Source of the DNA: Coffea arabica
Taxonomy: Eukaryota > Streptophyta > Magnoliopsida > Gentianales > Rubiaceae
Direction of reading: 5' to 3'
Assembly (NCBI RefSeq): GCF_036785885.1
Contig: NC_092329.1
Coordinates: 8,122,001 to 8,186,000, forward strand
DNA length: 64,000 bases
Shown here: positions 1 to 12,000 of the stretch, piece by piece
Layout: each line of letters begins with the position of its first letter
How positions within the stretch are numbered: the stretch's first letter is position 1
The notes under the pieces: model-generated
Database searches by the model: none
The model's input: only the letters and a program-made list of their open reading frames with translations
Told to the model about the DNA's origin: nothing
Made by a program: the position numbers and the translations under genes

Positions 1-1000
1 ACGAAAGCCTTTCCAATGTGGCATATATAGGCAGGGTGGTCTTATAAAATACATCTCATTCACTTCTTTACGTCAACATTTTAGTGCATACCCAAATGCG
101 TGATGACTATTTTTTAGGGAACGTATAAACATAGTCCGAGGAGTGCAACATAAACATTTGGAGGAACAAATGTTTCTTATTCATGGCTAATAATGAGGGA
201 CTTAAAAGCGAGTTAACTAATGTAGGGTAACTTTGAAATTCATCAACACTTGGAGTCTACAAGCGTCTTAAGCTAACATGAATGAGCGAGCACTTGTACG
301 CCTGCTTCAGTTTTAGCTTCGGTGCATAGATCATGCTTTTGTTTTCTTTTGCAGGAACGAAGTGATCAAACAGGGTCAGTTGCATTCACTATTTTCCGGC
401 TGTCAAAGTTAGTATGCGGTATCATGAATATGACATCATATTTGTCAGAAATTGCTGCAAAAAGTTAAATATTAATCTAGTAAGGGTCCCAAGTTATCTA
501 TGAAGTGTAAAACCTTTTTTTTCTGGAAAAATAAGATGATTACCAGTTGATGCAGCTTTGTACCAGATAATCATCGGACTCTCCATTATTAAATTGAAAG
601 GGTACTCGCACAATGAGAAGTATATTATCAAATTGTGCAGCAGAAAGAAAGAAGGAACCAAGGATAAGACTTGCACACATTCTATCATCAAAGCAACTAA
701 GTACATGGATTTCCTCCTTTTTTTCTCATTGGCAAGGTAATTATCTTCTTGTTACTCGACATAGCAAAACCAATTATAGGACAAAGTCTGAAAAAAAAAA
801 AAAGGGGAATGGAGAACTTATGCAGCCCGAACATCATTATGTAATTTGTTGCCTCTCTAAGCTTCACCAGAGGGAAAAAAAAAAGAATTATTGAGGAAAA
901 TATGAGAGAACCAACAATCTAAGCATGACTGGTACATGTATGATTCAAAGCATGTGATTGAGTGATCAAGCAAACAAAAGTTTCATCTCCCTTTCACTCT

Positions 1001-1486
1001 TCAAGACTCTCTCTGGGATTTTGAGACAGGAAGTTGAGAAATCCTAACAACGCTATCATCTATAACATTGCCTGAGTGCTTACATGAGAAAACAGATAAA
1101 TTCTTCTTCAACCCAAGTCCAACATCAATCCTGTTAATTACACCTGATAACCCTTTATGATTTTTACTGGTGCTCTTTGTGCACTCTTTATATGCTAGAA
1201 GAAAAGGATCATCGTTCTTCTTGAAGCTAATTCTCCTGGAAGAACTTCTCAGCGGATGTTGGAAGTTAGGACACGGCGGTGGAGGGATTTGCAAATCACT
1301 ATGAAACGATGCCCTGGACTTTTCCGGCGGGCACGGTGGAGGCGGCAGCTTTGCAATAGGAAAATCACCCTGATCACCACTTGTATGATGATGACGAAGA
1401 CCATTCTTGCTATCCTTGCTGACCCCTGGCTTGTTTTCCCAGGAAAAGGGCACGGTTCTCTGGGAATGGACTTTACTGTTATTCAT
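1001..1486 (-). CDS. DUF688-like small proline-rich protein
   Basis: Single-exon reading frame of 161 codons from the ATG at 1486. Near the N-terminus it has the block VPFSWENKPGVSK, the hallmark of plant DUF688-type proteins, followed by two proline-rich stretches (PPPPCPP and PPPPCP) and a basic serine-rich part (SSSRRISFKK). No signal peptide or enzyme motif is visible and the molecular role of the family is unknown. A longer in-frame start exists at 1528, adding 14 hydrophobic residues, but a TATA box at 1554-1561 would put the transcription start at about 1525-1530, so the inner ATG is preferred. I see no splice signals that extend it. Family assignment rests on the VPFSWE motif and the overall composition. 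Confidence 0.7.
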   Translation of the reverse strand: MNNSKVHSQRTVPFSWENKPGVSKDSKNGLRHHHTSGDQGDFPIAKLPPPPCPPEKSRASFHSDLQIPPPPCPNFQHPLRSSSRRISFKKNDDPFLLAYKECTKSTSKNHKGLSGVINRIDVGLGLKKNLSVFSCKHSGNVIDDSVVRISQLPVSKSQRES

Positions 1487-1553
1487 TTTTGTGGTAGAAA
1501 AGAGCAATATAGGTAAGCTAGGAAACAAGAAGACTAAAAGGATTTTGCAACGA

Positions 1554-1561
1554 ATTTATAG
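1554..1561 (-). promoter_or_regulatory. TATA box of the DUF688-like gene
   Basis: Minus-strand TATAAATT about 70 bp upstream of the chosen ATG (1486) and only about 30 bp upstream of the alternative ATG at 1528. This spacing favours the inner start. Confidence 0.5.
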
Positions 1562-2042
1562 AGGGTTTTGATCATGAATTGTTCGCTTTCTAACTGAATA
1601 TCCTCCTTATGTCATGCAAAGAAAACGTGAAGGAAGAGGCATGCTGCAGCTTTTGAGCAAAACTAACAAGAACAAAGATGATGAAAAATAACAGGCATAT
1701 ATCACACAACAGTGAAAGGGTGCAGGCTTTTCCAGGTCAAGATCATCAGACTACATACCGGTGAGATCGAGTAGCATTTCTAATACAATGGTTGACTGAC
1801 TTCATGCTGATAGCAATGCCAATAGCGACACATATGGCGTGTTAGACAATGCAGACTTTTTTAAGGAAAACACAACTTGCCTAATTTTTAAAGGGTTTAA
1901 ATAACGCGAAAGTCTTGTATGGTAATTCTGAAGTCCAATCCTTATCTGACCCCCAACGAAAAAGACAGAGAATCCAAACCTAAAACTTATATACACAAAT
2001 TGTGAAGTAGTTCAATGAGATTTTTAAGTTTAGCCATTGTTT
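1562..2042. other. Upstream intergenic stretch
   Basis: Upstream flank of the DUF688-like gene. No open frame with recognisable protein content and no repeat structure seen. Confidence 0.5.
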
Positions 2043-2054
2043 GAATGACAATTT

Positions 2055-2183
2055 GTTTTTTTTTTTTTTCCAGTAGAGCACGGATGGGACTTAAGAGGTA
2101 GAAAAGGGGCAGGAAGATTTGAGCCGAGAACCTCTAATATCTAGATCTCAACCTTAGTCACTAGACTAATGTCTCATCGGCTC
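2055..2183 (-). mobile_element. tRNA-derived SINE-like insertion
   Basis: Read on the minus strand it starts with a tRNA-like head (box A-like TAGTCTAGTGACTAAGG, box B-like GGCTCAAATCTT) and ends in an A-tail (poly-T at 2056-2069 on the plus strand). It is flanked by an imperfect 12-bp duplication, gaatgacaattt at 2043-2054 and gaatggcaagtt at 2184-2195. The pol III boxes are degenerate, so this is an old copy. Confidence 0.6.
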
Positions 2184-2195
2184 GAATGGCAAGTT

Positions 2196-3204
2196 AAGAC
2201 CACAATTCTCGCAACCCCAAATACAAGTTAAAAATTAGGCAAATATTTTGTCTTTCCCCCGTGTCTAATTCCCAATTGAGGTTCCCTTTTGCATAGGGAT
2301 ATTGATACCATAAAATTACGGGTATGATACGCATGAGCTCAAAATTAGGCTAATCAAGTTGAAGAAGACGCTAGCACACACCTCTGTGTTAGTTAGGCAA
2401 AATCAGTTTTTGTTGGTTTATGATGTTAGTCTAGTGTTGGCTGTGATATTTTCCAACCATAGTCGCATGTGACAATCCATACTAACTACCATTGATTGAA
2501 TGGAGACATTTGATTTGATCTATATGCTCTTTCTAGTCTTCCTTTGGGAGTCCATTACAAATGCCATCTGTATGTATGCTAATATACAGCCCCTTTCCCC
2601 AATGGATTCTGGGATACGATATCTCTAGTTCATCTATTGTCCAAATGCTATTTTTAATTCTTTTCGAAACCTAAATGAAAACATGTGTCAGTACAAACAT
2701 TATAAGAAAATTTTGAACTATTTCGAGACACTTTTGAAAAGTGTAATTTCTAAAATGAAATATTTTATACTAAGCAACATATGACTTGGACAACGAAAAC
2801 AAACTAAACGATGACCCACCTTCTTGATATTAATCATTTCGTTTGTGTCTGGCTTAGGCAACCGACAAAAATTGAATGATGACCCGCCTCCTTGATTTTA
2901 GACATTTCGTTTATGTTTATCGTTTATAAATGTCATGATTTATGCTTCTTTTTAGAAATGTCATAATATAAAGTCACTTTTAAATGATGATCGACCTCCT
3001 TGATTTTAGATATTTCTATGTTCATATCTATCACTTATAAATGTCATGATTTACCGTGGTCGTAATTTATAGGTGGACTCTTCTGAAAAGTGCTATCCCA
3101 AGCAAAATTAGCTCTCACTTTTCTCTTGCCCGCCATTCTTTTTTTTTTCTTTTTATGGATAGAATTCCCTTGCACGCTGTTGAAGTTAATTTCTTGGCCT
3201 TCTA
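2196..3204. other. AT-rich intergenic stretch with short internal repeat
   Basis: No gene recognised. A phrase of the type 'cctccttgattttaganatttc' followed by 'tataaatgtcatgattta' recurs about every 110-120 bp between 2815 and 3055, a decayed tandem repeat of two to three units. Confidence 0.45.
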
Positions 3205-3212
3205 CCTCTGCC

Positions 3213-3357
3213 TAGGGATGGCAATGGGGGCGGGGGCCCGCGGGGGGCTTTCGGGGCGGGGGTTGGGGCGGGGGGTGGGGCGGGGCGGGGGGGAATTTTT
3301 TCCCCCCGCTTAGAAACGGGGCGGGGGGCGGGGGAGTATACCCCCGCCCCCCGCAAA

Positions 3358-3388
<31 letters not shown>

Positions 3389-4031
3389 TAAATATATATA
3401 TAATTATATATAATATGTAAGTTAATTAGTTATAAACTTATGATAATGATATTATTAGTTAGATGTATTATATAATGTATATTAGTTTATGTAATATAAT
3501 TGATATTATCAATTATATGAATAATTCTACATGTCTACTAATAGAATTTATTAATTAGTTATACTAAATTTACTAATACATTTATACTAAATTTCTAATT
3601 ACACTTAATAGAATAATACTTTTTTTCTCAAAAAAAAGCACAAACACAATAATGAATTAGTGATTGCATTTGTACTAAAAGTGAAAACTTGACTATTTTA
3701 GTTATATTTATTTCATCATATTGGATTGTATTCAAATAACTTATGTTTGATTGTTTTTATGAGTTTCAATTGTAAAATTACAATGAATAATAATTTGGTG
3801 ATGTGTTGATATTTTAGTACTTGATTATTTATTAAAATTTAATTATAATAAAATTTTATTAACCCCGGGGGGCACCCGCGGGGGAAGCGGGGCAAGGCGG
3901 GGCGGGGGCGGGGCGGGGCGGGGGGAGCAGGAGGCGGGGGACGGGGCGGGGGACGGGGGGAACTAATAGGCAACGGGGCGGGGGACGGGGGAGGGGTCCC
4001 CCGCCCCAACCCCGCCCCGTTGCCATCCCTA
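3213..4031. mobile_element. G-rich hAT-type MITE
   Basis: 819-bp element bounded by a perfect 8-bp duplication CCTCTGCC (3205-3212 and 4032-4039). Its ends are inverted repeats starting TAGGGATGGCAA. The outer about 130-170 bp on each side are long runs of GGGGCGGGG type; the middle (about 3360-3860) is extremely AT-rich and starts with a (TA)n run. An 8-bp duplication and a TAGGG terminus fit the hAT superfamily. There is no transposase, so it is non-autonomous. Confidence 0.8.
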
Positions 4032-4039
4032 CCTCTGCC

Positions 4040-4889
4040 TCCTCATTGGTTGTTAATTGCCATTATCTCAAGATTATATATATATTACTTGGTTTATTGT
4101 TCTTGTGGTTCCATCATATTAATCAGCTGTAATATCTTGCTATTCGGGTGTCTTTTCCAAAGAACAGTCAGACGTTAGTTTAGAAACGACTTCTCCTCTA
4201 GTTAGATAAAATCCTCCTGTCTCTTAAATATTGGGGAAGAAATGTCAGGATATACGTCTGTATTCAATCCAATTAAAACGTTTATAAATCAGTAGTATTT
4301 CCTTGGTCAGACGGGCTACAAGTGTAATATTGAGACAGACCGGTGATTTGAACGTGGAAAATGATTACTTTGAATAATCAGTTCGAATTATCTTTGTCAA
4401 AGAAAATTGATTTAAAAAATATTTGAAAAGTTTGAGGAATGACAAAATTATTTATAATTAGTGAGGTCAAATACAAAGTGCGGGTAGTTGGCACTGGCTT
4501 TTCTAGCATTTAAGATGATGAAATTGATAGCAACATTGGTTTATTTAATTCTTTTGGCCATAATTGGTTGGACGTATCAAATTTTAAGTAGGAGTTTGAG
4601 GCTTAAAAGTAGAATGTTTGAAAGTCATGACCAGTCTCCAGATCGTGTCAAACGGCAATTATCAGAAGAAAAATATGAGATGGAAACATCTGTATTCTTT
4701 CCTCAAAATTGGTCTTCATTTCTAGTCTTGCCTGGGGTTGTTTCAAGGTACACACGCAACTTATGAAACGTCCAAACTAACCAATAGCGACATCGAACGG
4801 AAGGGAGTATGACAAACTGAAATTATCCAATACAATCGACGATTTGTAGATTCACTGCTATTTTCTGAATTTTCTGTAGAAAAAATGTA
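4040..4889. other. Intergenic stretch
   Basis: Holds one 92-codon open frame (4488-4766, plus) with a hydrophobic N-terminal half, but no recognisable family and no promoter context; not called as a gene. Confidence 0.4.
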
Positions 4890-5660
4890 GGAATAATTTC
4901 AGAAACCTCTCCCAAGGTTTCTCATAATATCACGCAGCTCCGCTAAGGTTTTTAAAATTTCACTTACCTCCCTTGGATTGCCATTTCTTATAACATTTTA
5001 ATCCATTTGAAGGAAATACAAGAAAAATAAAATTTTTATTCCTATACTACCCTTATATTATCCTACTTATGAAATTTATGATAACAATAAAAAAATAAAA
5101 TAAGGTTAAATTTTTATAAAGTGTAAATTTCTTGATGTAAACTATTTATTTTAGTTGTATTGCAACAAAAGCAAAATTTATACCTTGAAAAATTTATGCA
5201 TATGAAGAGATTATTTTAGTTTTCAATACAACTTAAACTACACCATGTATGAAAACATATTTCCCCAAAAAATATCTTGACTTTCTTAATTGTAATTGTG
5301 CACGAAACTTTTTAAGATATTAATTACTCACCAAACTCCTCCTAAGTGGTTGATCTCGATTAGATTTAATTTTTCCAAATTCTTTACTGTCCCACCATTA
5401 CCCCAATATAAAGAAATATGTATTACTATTAACTAGCAATTTGTTTTTTTAGTTTACATTTTTTTGTTTTAAAATTTTATTTTGATTTGGCCTTTTGGTT
5501 AAATAGCTATTAAGAGCAAGAGTAATGTTGCCTATTTGTGAACTTTGATATGAATATTTAGTCTTATCAATTTGATAAGGGAGATAAGTGAGATTTTAAG
5601 AACTTCAGAGAAGCTGAGTGATATTATGACAAACTTCAGGGGTGTTACTAAAATTATTCC
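4890..5660. mobile_element. Mutator-type MITE, copy 1
   Basis: Starts GGAATAATTTCAGAAACCTC and ends with an imperfect inverse (ttactaaaattattcc). The flanks carry a near-perfect 9-bp duplication (aaaaatgta at 4881-4889, aaaaatata after 5660). The same terminal sequence bounds the element at 8234-8866. A 9-bp duplication with long imperfect inverted ends is typical of Mutator-like elements. No transposase is present. Confidence 0.6.
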
Positions 5661-5773
5661 AAAAATATATTGTAACGATCTTATGTATGTGAGGTAGAAA
5701 AATAATTGAAAAATGTGATCACGAAAAAGGTAAAAATCTTCTTTGAAAAACTTCAATACAAACAATAATGTGG

Positions 5774-6455
5774 GGCCTATTTGGATGGTGAGTTTTTTTA
5801 GTATTTATATAAAACTTTACTATAACTTGTTATAAAAACTTTTGTGGATTTGAGGTTTGGAAAAAAAAAATTTCTTTTTTCTTTTCATTTTCATTTTCTT
5901 TCTTTTATTTTTCCCTTTCTTCTTATTACTCCCTTCTTCCTATCTCTCTCTCCCTCCTTACTATCGCAACCGCCACCATGTCACCCCTCTTTATATCTTT
6001 TCCTCTCTCATCTTCCCTTCCTACTCCTTCTTCCTCACTCCCTCCTCTTCCTTCCTCCCTTCTTCTCCTGCCCCTCTCTCTTCCTTTGGCCTTTCTCTCC
6101 TCCCCCACTCCCTCTAGCCACATGCCCAGATTTGGTCACACAGTTACAAACCAAGGGGCGCGAGTAAGGGAAAGGGGGTCAGGGGAAGAGAAATGGGAGA
6201 GGAAGAAGAAAGGGGGAAGGAGGAGATGAGGGGAAAAAAAAAGAAGAGAAACCTCAGTCGGTGCTGCCGATAGTGGAGGTTGAGGTTGGGGAGGAAGAAA
6301 AGAAAAAAAAATGGGATTTTTCGTGCATTTTTTGAATATTTTGATGTCTGTATTTTAAAATTTTTGAAAAATTTCTTTAGATTCCTATAGTTAAAGTTGT
6401 TAAAGAATTAGTAGAAGAAAAACTAGGTGAAAAAAACTTGCCTTCCAAACAAGGC
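5774..6455. mobile_element. MITE with GGCCTNNTTTGG ends and pyrimidine-rich insert
   Basis: Left end GGCCTATTTGGATGG and right end CCTTCCAAACAAGGC are inverted copies. Just inside, the two arms match each other (gagtttttttag; aaaaaacttg on the inverse). The interior 5875-6120 is almost pure CT on the plus strand and 6160-6310 is purine-rich, a second inverted layer. Open frames there (for example 5844-6167) are low-complexity artefacts of this composition. Confidence 0.55.
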
Positions 6456-6545
6456 GTGAATACTCATTTATAATAGAAAATTACGTATTTCAATTCGGGC
6501 TATATTATGTAGGCTTAATAACAAGTTACCCTGAATAATATAGGC

Positions 6546-6725
6546 TATGTATATATAACAAATTTTTCGAAAAAAAATATTTATTTGCATCATAAACACA
6601 TTTTTCAATCCACCTTTTTATATTCTCAATCACATTTTTATCTCACATACATCACATTACAAAAAATGTTACAGTAATTATTCTAAATAATTATTTGAAA
6701 TAATACTCTATCCAAACAAAGTCAT
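6546..6725. mobile_element. Dispersed MITE, 'lysis of tttttatctcacatacatc' core family
   Basis: Contains the family core 'tttttatctcacatacatca' followed by 'aaaaaatgttacagtaattattc' and ends near 'ctatccaaacaaagtc'. The same core recurs at 20026-20215, 24131-24283, 25157-25304, 62774-62886 and 62888-63034, which identifies it as a repeat family. Left end is not sharply defined. Confidence 0.45.
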
Positions 6726-8224
6726 AATTTGACTAGCAAACTATCTCTTGTAATCATAAAACGTATAGATTACCCGCTGCAGACTATTGATCAAACATGC
6801 AGGGCCACTTTCTAGGTATGAGAGATGTGAAAAGACATTCATGTCCTCGAATAAATAATGCTTTGATAGTTTTTATCTTAGAAAATGATGTTACTGTATC
6901 TTTTTAGTTAAAAAAGCATTGCTGTTTCCAAGAAATAGTGATGCATTTGTAGATATAATTATGGAAATTATACAAGTTATTTTTACTAAATAAATTGTAT
7001 AGGTTTTATAATAATTTATGATATTTAGATATTTTTATAAAAAAATACCAATATATTTAAACATCAAAAGGAGTTGCTTATAAGGACAAACAAAGAAAAA
7101 ATGAATGTGCAATATTTTTATGAAAATTAATTTTATTTTTTGTGATAAGAAATTATTGCCATGTTAAATAAAAAAAAAAGGCTTCGTTTTATGGTGCTCA
7201 CCTTGACTGGACTTTGGCAAGTTCATCTTATACATGCATAGCAAGACATATTTAAGTACTATTTTACAAAAAATACTAGTACATATTTAACTAGACAAAG
7301 ACCAATGTTCTACACACACACACATATATATAAAGTACATTATTTTTGTAATAAATCCTTATAAAAACAGAGATTAAATAAACACAGAAAGTATTTTAGT
7401 TGCATTTTTATTTCATTGTCTTTATTAATATTTCTTTTTAATGTTTAAGTATATATTGGTATTTTCTTATAATATATATTTAAATTGAATAAATTATCAT
7501 AATTGGAAAATTTATTTAATGAAAAATAATTTACATAATTTCTATGATTATATACATCTATAATTGTATTGCAATTTTCTAAACATAACAATGTTCTTCA
7601 GTTAAAAAAAGAGATTATAATACTATTTCCTAATGATAAAACTATCAAAGTATTATGTATACCAAGACATGAATGTATTTTCACCTATCTCAAACATAGA
7701 AAACCTAATCCATTTTTTTCCTTGGTAAGTGGAAGGTTTTAAATCTAAAATCTCATATTTATAATTTCTCCCATTAACCCACCTCCCAGAAAAGCTAATC
7801 CACTTTTTTTGACTTTTTTTTTTAAGTATAAGCCGGAGGGTTTGAACTGGAGACCTAATCCACTAATTTAACCTTTTGCTAGTAGAAGGCAATTTGTATA
7901 TCTTCTTATTATAGGGGACAATTTGCTACTCAAATAATATAAGGAGGTAATTTGTAATTAAGTCTATTATGTATTTGGCCAAACAACATTTATACCCTTT
8001 TTTTTTAATGCAAGTTGTATCTAAAATAGTTTAAATACATCTTACGATGGGTATGTTATGACTTTTAGTGGGGTAATTGGAAGATTAGGGGAAGAATTAT
8101 GATTAACTTTCAAATTGATAGAAACATTAATCAAATGACGGTAACATTATTGGTTTGACTGTCAAGCTCTGTCCTTTGCCATTTCCTCTAAGTCTCTCCT
8201 TGAAGTGTTAAAAACAAGGTACTT
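6726..8224. other. AT-rich intergenic stretch
   Basis: No coding sequence. At 7805-7900 a T-run followed by 'ggagggtttgaactggagacc' looks on the minus strand like a box B plus A-tail, a possible SINE remnant, but no clean target duplication is seen. A short (CA)n(TA)n run lies at about 7312-7332. Confidence 0.4.
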
Positions 8225-8233
8225 TTTCAATAT

Positions 8234-8866
8234 ATGATAATTTCAGAAACCTCCCTTGAGGTTTATATTAATTGTGGCTACCTGCCTTGAGATTTGTAAA
8301 ATTATAAAAATCTCCCCTAGAAAGTATTTCTTAGTAACAATCAATGGTGTAAGCAAAAAAAAATCCAATAAATATCTAATATTACCCCTCTCTTATATGT
8401 AAAACAAATTAAATGCTAAAAAGTCAATTATCACCATTTATCTGTTAAGTGAAAATTTCAAGTTAGTTTTTTGCAAGAAAACTTAAGCCATGTTTTGAAA
8501 GCATTCCTTTTTAATACTTTCAACATATTTTTTGGTTAAGTACTTTTTGAAGATACTTTTTTTAACAAATGCCTCCCTAATTGGTTGGTCGGCCTTTTAT
8601 AAATTGATTAATAATTCTAGTCAGAAAAATTAGGAATGGAGCACAATGTACTAGATTGGATGATGTTAAAGTTTTAGGATAAAGAATCATTTCCAAATAA
8701 GGATTACCATTTTTCTCTTTTAAACTAATTTTCACTTAAAATATGTAAAGTTTGTGAAAGCTACCATAGTTTTTACATAAATCAGGGGGTAAGTATAATA
8801 TTTCAAACTATAGGGGAGGTAACTGCAATTGTTAGAAACCTCATGCGAAGTTTCTGAAATTATTCC
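8234..8866. mobile_element. Mutator-type MITE, copy 2
   Basis: Ends match copy 1 (ataatttcagaaacctcc at the left, inverse ttctgaaattattcc at the right). Flanked by a perfect 9-bp duplication TTTCAATAT at 8225-8233 and 8867-8875. About 630 bp, AT-rich, no transposase. Its intact duplication confirms the element boundaries. Confidence 0.75.
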
Positions 8867-9021
8867 TTTCAATATTGCACCAAATTAAAAAATCCCGAAA
8901 ACTTCAGAAAGAAGAGGCCGCCACACGCAATTTACTTTCCCAGTGTACTGAATACCCGCACCGCCAGGCGCCAGCAAAGGTGAAAACGGTCAACATATTT
9001 AAATTACGCTTAAAATCAGGC

Positions 9022-9060
9022 TAGGGTTTCAAAGTCCCCTCCTTGCCTCGTTCTATATAG
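9022..9060 (+). promoter_or_regulatory. Promoter-like stretch: telo-box and TATA-like motif
   Basis: TAGGGTTT (9022-9029) is the telo-box found upstream of many plant translation and snoRNA genes. CTATATAG follows at 9053-9060, and a GC-rich then CT-rich stretch (9061-9140) looks like a 5' leader. No convincing coding exon follows within 3 kb, so the transcript, if any, is unknown. Confidence 0.35.
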
Positions 9061-12000
9061 GCCTCCTTTGTCTCGCCGCCAGCGGGGTAATCATTCATAA
9101 TCTTCTCTATTAGCTCCATCTTCGATCTCCTTTCTCCTATTTTTATGTCACTTTTAATCAATTGTATTAAACCCTTGTTAATTCAATTGATTTCCCTCTT
9201 TCCCGTTTTGTGCAAAGATAAAAATTCAGTCTTTTTTTGCTAAAAAATTGTGTCTTTCTAGTTAACTATAGATTTATCCTTCATTTTTTCTCTTTTACAT
9301 ATGAGCAGTTATTTGATTTCGGGGTGATTTAGTTTGCCTGGAAATTTGAGCTGGGGGTTGCGGTGATTATAAAAAATTCCTCGTTCTGACTGCTATTTCC
9401 ATGGCATGACAGACCCTTCTATACACCCATAGAATATGAGCACCCCCCATGAAGTTTCATTTTTGCTTCTATGTTTGGTAATTTCGAAAGGAAACAGCAA
9501 TTAAGTAATTTTGGTTTGATTGTTTGCATGGTCAGCAATTCCATAGTCAAATGATAATGAACTTTAGTCTTTTTAGAACTCTTTTGGAATCTTTTTGCTT
9601 GTAAGTAATGGCTGCTTAAGGCCTTCTTGCTTGTGACACTTTTGTATAATTTATATTTGTTAGTGATAGTGAAACAGGTAGAAGCTTCATGAGGCAAATC
9701 ACTGCACTGGATCATAGTTTTTAATTGTTTAAAGCTGTTTGTTGACTGATTCAAATCAAGATAATGACAATGTTGATATTTGGAATTAATTACTATCTTA
9801 TCACTTGTTGCTTTCTACGAATTTATGAGATAAAATTTTGTTGGCTTTTTAAGGCAGCTAATACCAATATTAGCTGATGCATGTCCTGACCGGCAAAGTA
9901 GTCTGGGGTTTTTTGGATCTTGCAATTAAAATGACCTTATTAGTGTGTTTATCTAGCTCTTAGGTTCTGTTTTACTTCTACACCTGTTGAACCAAATTGC
10001 TGTTTCAAGAGGAAATATTCTGCTAAATCAGAAACACTACTGTCATCTAGTTGCCTTTGTGAACTTAGTTCTTGTTTCTCTTTCTCAATGCATATCTTTT
10101 TTGCACTTGATTTGTACTTTCGTCTTTACCTTATAGTAGTCTCTATTGCTGAACCTCTATTCTCAAAGAATCCTCAGATGTTATCGACTTTCTTTACTCA
10201 AGCATCATCTAAAGGAGCTTGCCTATTTCATTTTTCTCATGGCAATAAGATACTATTTTTGCTGTGTGCTTGGATGCTCCTAAAATTGAGTTTGGTGGTG
10301 TTTAAAGCCCTGATTTGACAAAATGAATTGTTCTAGAGATCAGGGTTACGCACACCTCCACAGTCTATAAAATTGCAATCTAGTAAATATCCTTGTTTTA
10401 ATTTTTATCATCACAAAACGTTATACTGTTGCTTTCCTCCTCTCTATCTTATCGTCTTCTTTCTATTGGTTCAATGTAAGAAAATGCTACTTGTGAGTTG
10501 CATAATCTGATTATAATTTTTCCTGTACTCTTGCATATTTGCCAATTTGTCAAGTAAAAAGCAGACACTGGCTGGAATTTGGCTTCTGTCATTATTTTAG
10601 CTTTCTGCTTTAAATGATGCTTAATCAGGACTTGCCATTATCTTCCCTTTGTCAATGATGCACTAGCAACAAATGTTCATATGAATTCTGGACTGTTTTT
10701 GGCACTTTGGCTCCATTTTGGAAGTTTTGCTGGGAGAAGTAGAATAAGGTCTAAAATCCTTTTTTTTTAAAAAAAAAATTTTGGGGCAAAGTTCTAACAA
10801 CTTTTTAAGAACTGAGTAAATAAAAATTCCAGTGGAGGAGGGGTGTTCCGCTCTTTATAGACAAACTTGTTAGTTTCCATCAGCATCAAGTTGACAATTG
10901 CATCTTTTTTGCTGTTCTTTCTATTTCCACAGCAGTGGTAAGAAATGTCTTAAGAATGAGTTGATAACTAATTGAAGAAACATGAGCGCCACAAGGTTGG
11001 GGAAGGAGTAGAGCTGGAACAAAGGGAAACTGCACGGGAGTATGGGTTGAAAATTATCAAAGAGGGTATTGGCTGCCATCATTGTAAACCATAATCTATT
11101 TGGAGAATGGTTTTCTTGACATTAATATCTATGAACCTTTTAGTCGAGGGGAAGAAAATTAGCAAAATGTTTAGCGATATTTAGTCAGCATAAATGCTTA
11201 AACTGTTTTGGTGTAAAATATCCAGGTCCCAACCTGATGAACCCATCGACTTTCTAACTGTATATTTCATATATTGCATCATCAGTCCGATCCTGCATGC
11301 TTCCAAACCTATTATCAGTCTAATCATGTAGGCTAGACCTGTAGTTTGAGTTGGTGAACGATTACAAGAAGAATGGACATTCTGGTGTTAATCCCATTAC
11401 GAATTGGATAGAAATAGAACCAACTGCCAGAATTAGAAGGCGGTAAAGAAAAGCTTCAATGTGTCAAAATCACTGACGAATGTAAAAGTAATTGAAGTTC
11501 CAATTTTATCAGATGTCCCCTAAGGGACCTCATTGAAGTTGAAGAAAGTAGGCTCTTCCCGAATTCCACTGAGACAAAGCTCTGAGAATGTCACAGCATC
11601 CAAACCAAACCAAACCAAACCAATGAATGAATGGTCTGGGGAGGGTGCCCATTAATGAGAATCATGCTTGGGGTGAAGCTATAAATTTGGCATGTTGTGT
11701 GTTTGAACTACTCTAGGAGGCTCATGGATTAATTCGAACCACCTCAAAGACAGGGATAGTGAAATGAGGGTCACCATTAAGTAGAAGTATTTACTTCTGG
11801 CTCCAGCAAATATTTCTGACAGTGACTTTCTTGTGCTCATGCAAGACAATGCAGGTTGTCCAGAGTCCTAAATCAATTCCAGTAAATTTCTGTTCGCCAA
11901 ACATCTCGACCTCTAATCAATCAAAAACGTTACAGCTGCTACAACCCTGCCTGCAATCACATACTATCAAATACTTGTAGAAGGGCATGGAGGAGAGGGA

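Noticed and set aside
4488-4766. 92-codon frame with hydrophobic N-terminal part
   Set aside because: Could pass for a small membrane protein, but it opens with a non-ATG codon, lacks family similarity and sits between transposons.
5844-6229. Overlapping frames rich in Phe/Pro/Ser/Leu and, on the other strand, Arg/Glu
   Set aside because: Low-complexity translation of a pyrimidine-rich tract within a MITE.
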